A DNA stretch of 64,000 nucleotides from Acholoe squamosa (lineage: Eukaryota; Annelida; Polychaeta; Phyllodocida; Polynoidae): assembly GCA_949317995.1 (NCBI GenBank), contig OX439049.1, positions 64,903,247 to 64,967,246 of the forward strand, given 5' to 3'. Positions 44,633-55,850 of this stretch are shown one piece after another. The position numbers and the translations under genes are program-made. Position 1 is the stretch's first letter. Each line of letters starts with the position of its first letter. Below the pieces are notes generated by a model. It saw only the letters and a list, made by a program, of their open reading frames with translations. It did no database searches and was not told the DNA's origin.

Positions 44633-47618
44633 CTACAGGGTTCCGCAAAGACTATATCTGGTTATTTGGTGATGGAGAAAAAAATTATGGGAGAAATAAC
44701 CCGTAGCGGATTTCTTAGCATGCTTCTTCTTAAGAAGAGCTAGAGCCGACTCGGGAGTGCCGTCCCACTCGTCCAAGTCGACTCCGAATACCCTCATGAA
44801 CTTAGTGTTCAAGTTGGTATTCCGAGAAATCTCCTCTTTTACACGTTTCTCCAGCACGTGTACATCCATAGCTGCCTTTTCTCGGGCAGCTGCGGCAGCC
44901 TCCTCCTGGGCCTTCACATCGTCCCGAATGAGGGTCTCGAGGCGCTGCTTTTCAGCATCCGCGACCTCCTTCATACACAACAGGGTGTCGTTTAGGAGAC
45001 CCTGATGGAACTCGGTCGCTTTTTCGCGAACACACTTCTCCCAGTGGGTGTAGATGGCCTTCTGGACATCTGCCTCCCCTTGGCGAGATTTCTCAAACCA
45101 AACTTCCGCATTACCGGTTTTAATGGTAATAGCGTCCTTTGGTTTCGCAGGTGCAGCGACAGCCTTGGGAGGAGTCGATGCGGCCTGTGGACCACTTCCG
45201 GGTTTGGGGCTTCCGGACACGCCTGCCGTTGGTACACAGTAGGCAGGTGGTGCGTTCTGTTTCAATCCCATTTGCAGGTACATGTTCAACTGCTCCTGGG
45301 TGAAGGTAACTGGCGGGGCGGCTGGAGCGGATGCAGATCCGGCGGCAGCAGATGCTGTGGTCTTCTTTGGCATAAGGCGACCATCCTTTCCTACCACCAA
45401 GGTCTGGCTCTCAGGTCCAGGTCCCTGGTTTAAGGACGGAAAGTTACGAGAATTAACTTTCCCAGGCTTAGATACGGCTCCAGCGTATCCGGCAGGTTCG
45501 GGCTTCTTGAACACCGGAGTGCCCTGAGCCTGCTCTGCGGGGTGCCTAGCCAGAGGGGACCTGGAACGGTCCTCTGCTCTGACTTTCGGTTTAGTGGTGC
45601 TCTGACCATTACCGTTGCCACCACGGTTCTGATCTCTCCTGCTCCTTTCACGAGCTCTCTTTGCATCCTTTCCGGATTCCTCGCATTTCTGCCAGAGAGA
45701 CTCTTGCATGTCCAGTTTACCCTTTCCAGGAGTCAGGACTATCTTCGCTCGGAGTTTCCAATCCTTGGTCTTCGGAACTTCGCAGAGGACTTGGTCCCCT
45801 GGTCGGATCTTAGACCAAGCATCCTCGCTCAGACTATCGAACTCCTTCATGAGTTCCTGATGAAGCTCCATGATGCGCTTCCATGCCCCGTCCAAACCTT
45901 CTGCGTGGCATTTCTTCTGGTGTCTAGCCAGATCACTACGTCGGTTGTATTGCACCTTCGTAGTACACTTCTTGCCCTTCTTACCATAACTCGGATCACA
46001 AATGTAAACCGGGTGATGGTGGAAGTGGGCCTCTACCAGATGCCGTTGAAACCGGGCTGGAGTACTGGCAGATAGAGAAGGGACAGGACTTTTGGTCGTC
46101 GCCGTACCACTTCTCTAAAGCCCAACGCAGCTTCCTCCTCTGGGTATAAGTGTAATACCCTTCGGTGTGGTTTAGCATAAGCCACATCTTTCGATAGGCT
46201 TTGCTCGGATTGGGGTCCTCGTCCGAAAGACGCATCCAATCTTCATCATCTGACTCATTATTTTTGTTGACTGAGTCTGGGCAGGCATAGAGGGTAGAGC
46301 CATCCTTCTTTACTCCGTACGCACAGTCGGAGAAGCACGTCGGAATCCGGGTTTTGAATCCGGACTTGGCGTTAGCCCAGCGTTCGGCCTCGGTTTGAGT
46401 TGATGGAGTGGCCTTCTCATCATACTCAACCGAGGACTCGTGCACAGACTCCTCGTCAGACGATTCAACCTCCATGGCAGAACTACCAGTGGCTGAAGTG
46501 CTGGGTTTCGGCTCGGCTCTAGCAGAATCCGGGAGATTCTTGAGCTTCCGAGCAGCGGACCTTCGGTTCTTGCTGACCTTCCAGTCTTCCTCTGGTTCCT
46601 GGGTTCCGGATGCGCTGGAGGTCGAGGCTTCTACCTGAGTGGTAGTACTGCCGGTGGCTGGTGTAGCACTGGCTGAACTCCTGGTGGCAAGTTTCAGGTC
46701 GGGGATAGGAGGTGCGGGTACTTCCGCGGCCCTCTTAGCCTCTTCCTGAGCCTCCCGTTCGGCAGTCATTCGGCGGACGAGAACCGTCCGAAGGGCTGCA
46801 CCTCGGTCCATACCGATTAGTGAATTGTTCTGGACATCCACTAATTCTTGCTCGGTTATATAAATACCTTCATCCCACTGCTCGAAGTTAGCAGCGGCCT
46901 CCCGATACTCCTTTGTGGTCCGGTACTAGGGCCGGGTAGCACAAGGGCGTGGGTAAGTCTGCCCCTCGGAATCCGAGACGCAGCCTACCCAATTAATGTT
47001 CGTAGCCTTGACGTTCCACAGGGACTTGTCAGGCTTCGGGTACGCTCCGAGCTCGAAGGCTCGGTTGGCTTCGTACACTGTCTCGCGGAAGTCAGCTTCT
47101 ACCATAAGTCCCCGTTGGAACCACGGCCAGTCTCGAAGCCACTCGGGAGGCGTCCTGGTCAGCTGATCGGGAACCATAACGCCCTCGACAGCTATCCTAA
47201 CTTTCGGGTCCAACCTGACTGGTGTCCCGTCTGCGTAGGTCACTTGCGCCTGCAGTTCCGGGTGGACATACAGGTAGCGACCATCGTACTCTACTGGGAA
47301 CGGGTTAGCCACTGCTGGCTTCCACTGATCCTTCGGGCCGTCGACTTGTGTGGTTTCGGACTCTGTCGCTGCGGGTTCAGCACTCGCAGCCGCTCCGGAT
47401 CCCTCGGGTGGGAGTGGAGATAACATCTTCTCTGGCTCATTTAGTGAAAATGAAGCCAGCTTCTCCTCGAACGAGCGATCCGTGGATTCCTCCACGTCCA
47501 TCATCTCGCTCTCTTCCTGTGTAACAGGCGACAAAGCTTCCGGAAAAGCTTCTGCGGACGGAGTCAGCTTATCCGGGTCACCGGATAGCTTGGCTGCAGC
47601 TACGGATTCCTCAGCCAT
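44633..47618 (-). pseudogene. Extra ORF3 with two C2H2-like zinc fingers, env position
   Basis: About 995 codons in three open pieces: 47618-46926, 46841-45996 (same frame, separated by one TAG) and 45955-44633 (shifted frame). The first ATG is at 47618. The N-terminus is acidic and Ala/Pro/Ser-rich. Next comes a WLRDWPWFQRG region and Cys-containing segments (CVSDSEGQTYPRPC, CFSDCAYGVKK). Two finger-like modules follow: CPFSIC...HLVEAH (46085-46025, split by the frameshift) and C..C with YNRRSDLARHQKKCH (46000-45905). Then a KIRPGDQVLCEV segment, a basic linker and a C-terminal coiled coil (DVHVLEKRVKEEISRN). No signal peptide or membrane segment is seen, so it is not an envelope protein. 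Nucleic-acid or chromatin binding is inferred. It is visibly GC-richer than gag and pol. I do not recognise the family. Confidence 0.75.
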
Positions 47619-47639
47619 GACTGGGGAATCGCCCACGGG

Positions 47640-48126
47640 AGTAAACTACTCCTTTTTCCGGCTTTTACGGCGCCGGGGCCGACACAAGCGGAGTCTGTCT
47701 ACCAGGAGACAGACTCTGGAGGAGCAGCGAGGAGTTTGCTAGCCGGTAAAATCCAAGAAGGGAGCGAGCTCGACTGTCTTGGACGTTACCGAAAAATAAT
47801 ATGGCGACAGGCCAGCATTCGTGACGTCATTTCCCTGTTGCGCGCGGGGTCACGAGAGGTCAGCCGAGACTAGACACTGTGAAGTCATGCGGAAACGCAC
47901 GTGCTACAAGCGGTACATCAACAAACTGATTGTTTTTAGGTAATTATTGCTCACACCGATGACTCGTCTGGGGATTTAAGTGGAGATTATGGAAAGCTTA
48001 AGCAAATCCACCGGATTATCCGTCCACTACCCATTGGTACATCATGCGGCGGCGACAAATAAGCCTTTCGGGTCAGTTGTCATCCGTTCCTCTAAATGTA
48101 AACATTACACTCGTTGTGTATACAGG
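47640..48126 (-). promoter_or_regulatory. pol-ORF3 intergenic segment, CpG-rich, with a CRE
   Basis: About 490 bp between the end of pol and the start of ORF3. 47640-47900 is CpG-dense compared with its surroundings and contains a perfect palindromic cAMP-response element TGACGTCA at 47822-47829 and a CACGTG E-box near 47899. It could be an internal promoter or the leader for separate ORF3 expression; this is inference. Confidence 0.35.
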
Positions 48127-51100
48127 TTAGGTCACTGCAGTCCTCTGGGCAATTCGGGGGCTGCGGTGAACGTATCTCCCCTTTTCGGATAGTTCTTTAT
48201 CGGACCTGACAGTCTGAAGAGCTTTCTCTAGGTGCTTCTTAGCCTTAGAAACACCTTTCCTCTTCTTTTTGTCTTCACCTGCCGAGACTTTTTTAACTCC
48301 CCCACGCTTAATCGGTGTTGGCGTGGGTGTCACTGATTCGGAATACTTTTTAGGCCTACCACGACCACGCTTCACTGTAGTGTTCTTTACCTGGTATATT
48401 ATGCGATTCTGGTTCAGGATCTTTCCGGAACCTTCACCATACATTTCTGTGGAGGTCTCCCTCCCAGACCATTTCCTTAATCTAGCCACATTTGACTTAT
48501 AAAGTCGACCAAAGTCAGATTTGATAATTACGGTACAATCACTGATAACTTGTGTTATAGTAAAGGGACCATCCCAATTAGACGCTAATTTTATGTGTCT
48601 AAGTGGTTCATGTAATCTGAGGACTCTGTCTCCGGATTGGAATTTCCGATGCTTTAGATCGGTATCGTATCCTACTTTCTGCCATTTGGCACTTTTCTCC
48701 AAATCAATTCGGACAGACTCATATGCTTTTTTTAAATCTGTCTCTTAAACATTCCACAAAAACTACATGGCAGGGTAGTTCAGGGTCCATCCCTACGACT
48801 CCAAAAACTAGGTCAGCAGGCATTATCAAATCCTCTCCGAATACTAAAAGGTTCGGAGTACAATTTGTACTTGAATGTACCGTACTGTTATAAGCATGTG
48901 TCACGAAATGACATTGCTCATCCCAGTCATCCATATGTTCATTAACGAGTGACTTTAGAACTTGGATGAGGGTTCTATTGAACCTTTCTACCAATCCGTC
49001 GCTTTGTGGCCTATACGGGTTGGTTCTAGTCTTGCAAATAGCTAAGTAATCTCTGCCTTGGTCACTGTGTAACATTAATGGTACACCGAAACTTAGTACC
49101 CAACCTTTTACAAAGGCTTCGGCACAAGTAATTGCTTTGTGGTCCGGTAGTGGAAATACTTTAGTGTATTTCGTATAATAATCACACACTACCATCATAC
49201 AGGTATTATCATTAGTGGTTGTATTAAATCCACTAATAATATCTACCCCGATTCTTGCGAATCTAACTCCGAAAAGTTCTTGGGATAGGGGAAGTTTGCC
49301 CATCCCGGGTCCGGGTTTGTTTTTACAACAATCCGGACAGGTGATCACCCATCTTTGCAAGTCCCGTGTCATGCCAGGCCAATAGTATTTCTTGGAAAGT
49401 CGTGCTAACGAGCGTTTCCTTCCGAAATGACCACTTGTCCGATGTCCATGACAGAAGTACATAATGTCATGTCTCATAGCATGTGGTATCACCACTTGCA
49501 TGATTCTCTCACCATTATTACATGGCTTCCAACGGTATAACACGCCTTTCCGGACTTCAAGCTCGGTCCATTGAGCAAGAAACCATCTCATTTCTCGATT
49601 TTCCAGGGAGACCTCCGGTCTAACTGGACGTATACCCATCGGTACCAATTGCAGTAGCTGCGCAGTTATCGAGTCAGCTTCCTGGAAATGTCGTATGTGA
49701 TCCATAGACCAATCCAGTATACTGGCAACTAGGGGTACGAATGGTCTTCGAATCCCTGCTAACACTGCCCTATGAGCTCCACAATCAGTACAATCCGGAT
49801 TATCACATTTCCGAATTGGTATTCGAGACAAAGCATCAGCATTTAAATGCTTAACTCCAGGTCTATGCTGAATCTGTTGATGTTCAAGCCCATATTCGGA
49901 TAAATGGGCTAGCCATCGGCCTAACATTCCTTCAGCATCTCGGAAGTTCAGTAGCCACCTTAAAGAGGAGTGATCCGTACGTAAAGTAAAGTTCGTTCCC
50001 CATAGAAAATGTTTGAACTTCTTGGTATATACGACTACTGCTAACAACTCTCTTTTGGTTGTGCAGTAATTGCGCTGAGTCTTGCTCAGTGTATTGCTGG
50101 CAAAGGCAATCGGTACTTCTCTCCCATTTTGGACTTCCGAGAGAGCTGCACCAATGCTATCATTACTAGCATCAGTATCCAGTATAAAATGATCCGTTTC
50201 ATTCGGATATTGCAATACAGGAGTACTCGTGAACAGGTCTTTTAGCTTTTGAAAAGCGGTTTCCTGTTCATGCGTCCAAGGAAATTTTTCCTTGGTACTT
50301 CCTGGAGTCCAGTTAGCTATTGCTTGTAATGGATAACTGACTCTAGAATAATTCGGAATAAATTCCCTGTAATAGGAACAGAATCCTAAAAAGGACCTCA
50401 CTTCTTTGGGTGTTTTAGGTCTATTCCAATTCGTAACTGATTCGATTTTTTCCGGATCAGCCTTTATTCCTTCATCACTAATGATGCGGCCCAAATAATT
50501 TATGGACTTTCTAAACATGTGGCATTTCTTAGGTTTCAATTTGAGACCATTAGAAATAATACGTTCTAGTACCATTTTTAGGTTATTAGAACACTCTTCG
50601 AATGTTTTTCCGAAGACTATGACATCGTCAAGATATACAAGACATCTTTTCCACAATAAATCACTTAGAATTGTTTCCATCATTGCTTCAAATGTTGCAG
50701 GTGCATTGCACAATCCAAACGGCATTACGTTATATTGGAATAGTCCAATATGACTCGAAAATGCAGTTTTCTCCATATCTGAAGGGTTCATCCCCACTTG
50801 CCAGTAACCTGATTGCAAGTCTAGGGTACAAAACCAACTGTTCCCTCATAAGGAGTCAATGGTTTCGTCTATTCTCGGTAATGGATACGAATTCTTTTTC
50901 GTTATTCCATTCAACTTCCTGTAGTCTATGCAAAAGCAGATAGTACCGTCTTTCTTTGTTACCATACACACAGGACTACTCCATGGACTATTGGAAGGGA
51001 CTATTACATCCTGTTCCAACATCTTGTTTATCTCATCTTCAGCTACTCTCTTTTTCGCCAAAGGTAACCGTCTATACGGTATCTTAAAGGGTGCAGCATC

Positions 51101-52298
51101 TCCAGTATCTATTTTATGTAATACCTTATTTGTCGTACCTAGTTTTTCACCAGGTTTGGCAAAGGCATTATTATACTGACAGAGCATATCATAGAACTCT
51201 TTCCGGTGTTCCGGATCTTCTAATGAAGTTTCTTCATACAACTTAAGTAAGTCTTCCGAAATTTCATCATCTCCTGTTACCTTTTGTAAGCTTAGCTTAC
51301 TATCCGTTACAGTCTCCGAAAGGGTCACGTTTCCAAAAACTTGTCCCTTTTTCAAGTAGATAGTAGTGTTTCCAGTATTGGAGACAGGTACTACCGACCA
51401 GGATGCATTCGCTACTATCGTGTCTACAGAATTTAATCCGATACTTGACAAAGTAACTACATCTGGTTCTATCACTGCAGGTTTATTACGCATTGCAGGA
51501 TCACTTCTTACAAGCACATCACAGGCTACTCCCGGAGGGATTCGCACTGTGTGTGCTACACTAGCCATACTGCTCACTTGTCTCAGCACACATCTAACTT
51601 TTACGGGATACGGGTATTTCACACTCAACACTCCTGATTGAGGTTCCAACACAGACCATACAGGGATGCGAAATCCAACCCCAGTATCCCCTCATCTGCT
51701 ATATCCGCAATGGTGGCGCTCATGACATAGTCATGTATACCATCCAACTGTAGTTTCACACAAGTTCTACCATACGTTTGCAAGGTACTGCCATCGGCCG
51801 TCTGAGCACTTCCTCCCGATTTGAGAGTATCATGTTCATCCGGTATAAGATCGTAGAAACCCCTGGAGATACAAGAGTGGCTAGCTCCCGTATCCACAAG
51901 GAATTCGGCAGATCTCCCGTTAACAGTGAGGCAAACATACCACCGCCTTCCGTTTAGAACAGAGGGCATGTCCGTGAGGATCGGAACGTCATTTTTCACA
52001 CCAGGAGTCGATCCACATCCTTTCAGGAATTCCAGACAAGGATGACCCGGGGGCAGGTGGGCACCACAGACCTTGGCTAATTCATAGCCGCCTGCCTCGT
52101 TACTGATATTGGGTTTCCCCCGTGCTCCCGTGGCACCTGTTATATCAGCTTCCCTAACCTTCCGGGTGTCTACAACCACCTCGGTGTTAGGCGAGCTTGT
52201 TACTACATGCGAACTATCATCACTGATGGTGATATCATGGCAAGATTTGTCACTGGGATCCCCTTCTTTGCCCCTCGGGAGACCCCCTTCTAGTTTTC
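48127..52298 (-). pseudogene. Pol polyprotein: protease, RT, RNase H, integrase
   Basis: Protease: FLVDTGASHSCIS (about 51900) and [12 protein letters not shown], ended by a one-base deletion near 51660. [39 protein letters not shown], a TGA at 50848-50846, MPFGLCNAPATFEAMME and active-site YLDD (50635-50624). RNase H: FILDTDASNDSIGAAL and TDHSSLRWLLNF. Integrase: HHCC zinc domain (HGHRTSGHFG ... CPDCCKNKPG), core VDIISG, HSDQGR and VERFNRTL, with 11 residues missing between the last two. A frame change at an A-run (about 48730) precedes a GPY/F-type module (NWDGPFTITQV) and a basic tail ending RTAVT. Protease opens in the -1 frame relative to gag. The lesions make this copy non-autonomous. 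Confidence 0.93.
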
Positions 52299-55069
52299 CT
52301 CTGTACTTATCCCAGAGACACCCTCCTGTTTACGCGGGACAGGCTTCTCAGCCATACATTCGGGAGCAAAATGCCCCAGTTTCTGGCATCTGAAACATCT
52401 CCTTTGAGATTTGTCAACTCTTGGTCTCTTTAGAGCTTCTGTTAATCCGGCTATTAACGTTTCCATCATATTAGTCGGAGCAACAGTGGCTGCTACGGTT
52501 GGCTTCGCCGTAGAGGCTACACTGCCAGGTTGAGTTGATCCGGAAGCTGTTTTACCAGCAACAGATCCTCCTCTCCCTCTCGAATGTACCTTCCTATACC
52601 GCTTTTGTCGGTAATACTTTCCAGCTATCTGGACTGAACCAATATATTCTCCGTTTTCATCGGAGATATAGTCATACTCCTCATCAGCTTCATTCGATTC
52701 AACAGGAGCTAACTGGGAAGTCTCATATAACGGAGCAGGTGTACCTCCGTATTGGAATGGAGCTGCTCTTACTGAACTAGGTCCAAGACCTACCAATCGT
52801 TTCTTCATGTCATGTCCATCGATTGCTATGAACAGGTCACTGAAGGAAGTGTCATCTTTCCAAGAATCCCAGACCACTTGCTTGTGATCCGGATCCCGCA
52901 ATCCACTGTAGAATTGTATAAACAATTCTTGTAGATAGCAATCATCGTCATGAGCCCAATTTGGACGTGCTTTTGAAAGCAAGTCCTGCAGCTCCAAACC
53001 AAAGACTTTGTGTGATTCCTTAGGTTTTTGTGTTCTCTTCTTGAAACTTACCCACGGATCTTCTCTAACGATTGATCCAAATAGGTATGCGGCACATTCT
53101 ACTAATTGATCATAGGTACCATATAATCCGTAAGCTGCTCTCCATTGGTTGAGAGCTACTTTTCCGCCTTTATTTAACCAACAGATCAAATATGGCAGAG
53201 CTTCTTCTTTTGTCCAGCCACTACAATTGACTTCGTCGACAAAAGCTTGATACCTGTCCTTCCATGGATCATTAGAATCATATGGAGGGGGTATCCGTGC
53301 CTGCCTACGTGCCGGATTATTACATCCGCGTAGTCTATCTGCTTCTCGCATGCTCCAGTTCATGACTTCCATGCCGTCTGCTCCCTTTCGGTAGCAGTCA
53401 ATGCCAAGGTTTTGGATACATTGGCTCCTATCAAAGATGGTTTGCATCCCTGCAGGCATAGAAGTTCTCCTATTTGGCTTCCTGCCATCTCCTCCTGATC
53501 CTGATCCTCCGGATCCGGATCCTCCTGGGCCGCCTGGAGGGTTTCCTCCTGGTGGACCATTATTATTATAGCTTCCGGATGAACCGCCAGGGCATCCACC
53601 ATTGTAACTGGCGTTTCCAGAAGACGCATATCTAGGGTAAGAATTATTTTGATTCCATCCCTGGTTATAGCTATTACCATTTTGATAAATACCACTTCCT
53701 GATGGATTATAATTATTTCTATATCCATAGGAAGATGTTCTTGGTTGATACGTACCGCCATTAGCATTGTTTTGTGGCGGGTTTGGTCTTGGAAAACGTC
53801 CATCAGTAGGACCATTACCAGAACCCGGAGGTGGATTCGGTAATCTTGGCCCTGCTGGTGTACTGTGGCCGGGTTGGGGGAAATATGAAGGTGGTGTCAA
53901 CATATACCTCATTGGTCCGGGTGCTCTTGGTTGTGCCACGGGTGTATTGTTATTAGTCCCAGTAGCACCATCGTCGCTTTAATTTTGTGACTCAAATCTG
54001 GTATGGGTGGTGCCGGACCTATCGTATCCAGCATCGGAGTTGCTGGTTTAGGTGCGGTTCCATTTACTGCGGTATTATCCGGTTTCTTGTAGATTCCGGA
54101 TACTACATTCTTGTCAGCCCCATCATCAACGAATGGGCTGTATCTAATTGGGGTTGCATCTTTGGATGTCTTTCCCAACATTGTAGATACCACAGCTGGA
54201 TCTATATTACCTATAGTTAACTGGGCGGCTTCTACATATTTATCTAGAGTTATTGCAGTAGTCTGCAACTCCTGAAGCTCATTTGTGAGTTTCTGTCTAT
54301 CCTCCTCCAGTTGTTTGTTGTAAGCTATAATGCCTACCTGGATGGTTTCATTGTCTTCAGCTTGTTTACTACACTGAAGTTTCAATTTATCCAACTCGTT
54401 CTGATAATGGCGAATTTCGGATTCGAATTTTGCCTTATCAAGGTTTAATTGGTCGTTCGTATCTATGTATGTTTGGATACGAATGTGCCTATTATCATAT
54501 TCCTTGTTGAATGATTCTCTCATTGAATGAAGTTTTAATTCTTCATTCTCGAGTTCCTTCATGTACTCACTCCTTCTGGCTTCGAATTACTTTCGCATGC
54601 CAGTTAGGTCTTCTTCCAACTGAAGTTTTTCATGGAATACTTCATCTTTAGCTTTGACCAAGGTATTTAGGTTCTCGTTCAAAGTTACATAAGTTTCATT
54701 CAACAACAGGACATCCGGTCGTTTGAATTCCTCACCTTCCGGTACCGCATAGGTTAAGTCGCCATCTATAGCGCTGTAATCTAATATTGGTAATTCGGGC
54801 CTGGGTAATCTATAAGGTAGTTCTCCGAATGTTACCCTTTTTGGCATTGGTGCCGGATGTTCTGGGTTAGTACTACCACCAACTTCGAACATCGAATTAC
54901 TTAACTCGTCAACAAGTGATTGTTGGCCTATTAAGTTGCTCTGTCTCTGTATAGACTGTTCGCGTCGTACAGAGTCTGGCAGATTCTCCTCACTATCATT
55001 ATAGTGGGGTCCGGGATCTCTCCAAGATGCAGATTCCGCATCTTGCGAGTTCGAATGGGTTTGGAGCAT
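52290..55069 (-). pseudogene. Gag polyprotein, unusually long
   Basis: The open frame runs from next to the PBS; the first ATG is at 55069. It has one TAA at 54589-54587, a frame change near 53975, and ends at TAG 52292-52290, about 925 codons in all. Order: an acidic N-terminus; a long coiled coil from about 54600 to 54210 (KELENEELKLHSMRESFNKE and onward); a Gly/Asn/Pro/Tyr low-complexity stretch; a capsid-like alpha-helical region (DPWKDRYQAFVDEVNCSGW to WDSWKDDTSFSDLFIAI, about 53280-52820); and a CCHC zinc knuckle CFRCQKLGHFAPEC (52397-52356) that binds the RNA genome. Gag forms the particle. Typical Ty3/gypsy Gags are about half this length. Confidence 0.88.
52293..52299 (-). promoter_or_regulatory. 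Candidate -1 frameshift site at the gag end
   Basis: The minus strand reads GGAAAAC immediately before the gag TAG, and the protease frame is open through it in -1. It is one base from the canonical slippery heptamer GGGAAAC. No downstream pseudoknot was assessed. Confidence 0.4.
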
Positions 55070-55195
55070 TAATGATTCATTTCCATTCTCTTGGGCAATT
55101 GATTGCCCTGCTGGGTTAGCTTCCCTGAGGGTGTCTAACCCATGTACCAGCCGTTCAGACGTTATAACGTCCGGGCTATACACCAGAATTAACTG

Positions 55196-55207
55196 GTCAC
55201 GGCACCA
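55196..55207 (-). promoter_or_regulatory. Primer-binding site (tRNA-His type)
   Basis: TGGTGCCGTGAC starts one base after the 5' LTR. It is complementary to the 3' end of animal tRNA-His including CCA, as recalled. The relic at 32629 uses the same primer type. Confidence 0.8.
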
Positions 55208-55208
55208 G

Positions 55209-55585
55209 TGTAAGGGTTTGTGGCCTTACGGACCTAGGGGGTTCGGGTCTTACGGTTCAGAAAGAAAGAGTAAGACAGTATTCCAAGTGTATGCCAACGG
55301 TTAGTTTTATTTCTTAGTGTACACTCACGGCTGCCGGATGATGTCAAAGAGGCAGCTAATATTAAGGAATAATGGTTTACATGGTGTGGAGGCCAGAAGG
55401 GCCTCTGAGGTAGTGGCTGAGCCCTGGGCTTTATATACGGACCCAGGTGTTCGTAGTCAGATGTCCCCACAGACCCGGATCAGTGCTGCCACCTATCCGG
55501 AACCTGAGGAACGTCCGACGACTCGACTCACCCGCCACGTCAGACAGTACCCAACTCCTATGGTTTAATAACGTGTACCTCTACA
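55209..55585 (-). repeat. 5' LTR (377 bp) with promoter
   Basis: Same ends as the 3' LTR. On the minus strand TATATAAAG (about 55430-55437) is a TATA box, and AATAAA at about 55306-55311 is the poly(A) signal, giving a normal U3-R-U5 order. Confidence 0.95.
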
Positions 55586-55850
55586 CTATAAATTACGGTG
55601 AATCGCCATTAAATCTTACAGAGTTTCCTTGCTTAATTTAGGGATTTTTTTAACATTGTACAGCCCCTTCAGTAGATGTATGAATGGATACAGCCACATA
55701 TTTTCATCCATTATCAGATGCGTAATTTTCATGTGATGAAACTATTACTCACTCACTTATTGCCTCCGGGCATCTTTTTCCCCCGACAGGCCATAGTCAT
55801 TGGGACTTCTACGTGTCACAGGTCAAAAGCATTGCATGATGATTAATAAT
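55586..55850. repeat. Segmental duplication copy C, right part
   Basis: The reverse complement of about 1575-1815 of copy A (CAGGCCATAGTCATTGGGAC and similar), contiguous with 42803 once the retrotransposon and one CTAT are removed. Similarity ends near 55850. Confidence 0.82.

Larger units (their letters stand above)
42804..55585 (-). mobile_element. Complete 12.8-kb Ty3/gypsy LTR retrotransposon
   Basis: 377-bp LTRs at 42804-43180 and 55209-55585, a 4-bp target-site duplication CTAT (42800-42803 and 55586-55589), PBS, polypurine tract, gag, pro, RT, RNase H and integrase in Ty3/gypsy order. All read on the minus strand, followed by an extra ORF of about 1000 codons. The insertion site is recognisable in copies A and B as uninterrupted sequence near 1800. 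The element is unusually long for the group (commonly 5-7 kb). Coding lesions seen: gag TAA (54587), gag frameshift (about 53975), protease frameshift (about 51660), RT TGA (50846), integrase deletion (about 49050), A-run frameshift (about 48730), ORF3 TAG (46926) and ORF3 frameshift (about 46055). Confidence 0.95.

Noticed and set aside
45005-47423. Plus-strand frames of 76-191 codons opposite ORF3
   Set aside because: Antisense shadows in GC-rich coding sequence, with Ser/Arg-rich composition and no domains.
44633-47618. ORF3 as a retroviral envelope gene
   Set aside because: No signal peptide, no transmembrane segment, no Cys-rich ectodomain pattern; zinc-finger and coiled-coil features instead.
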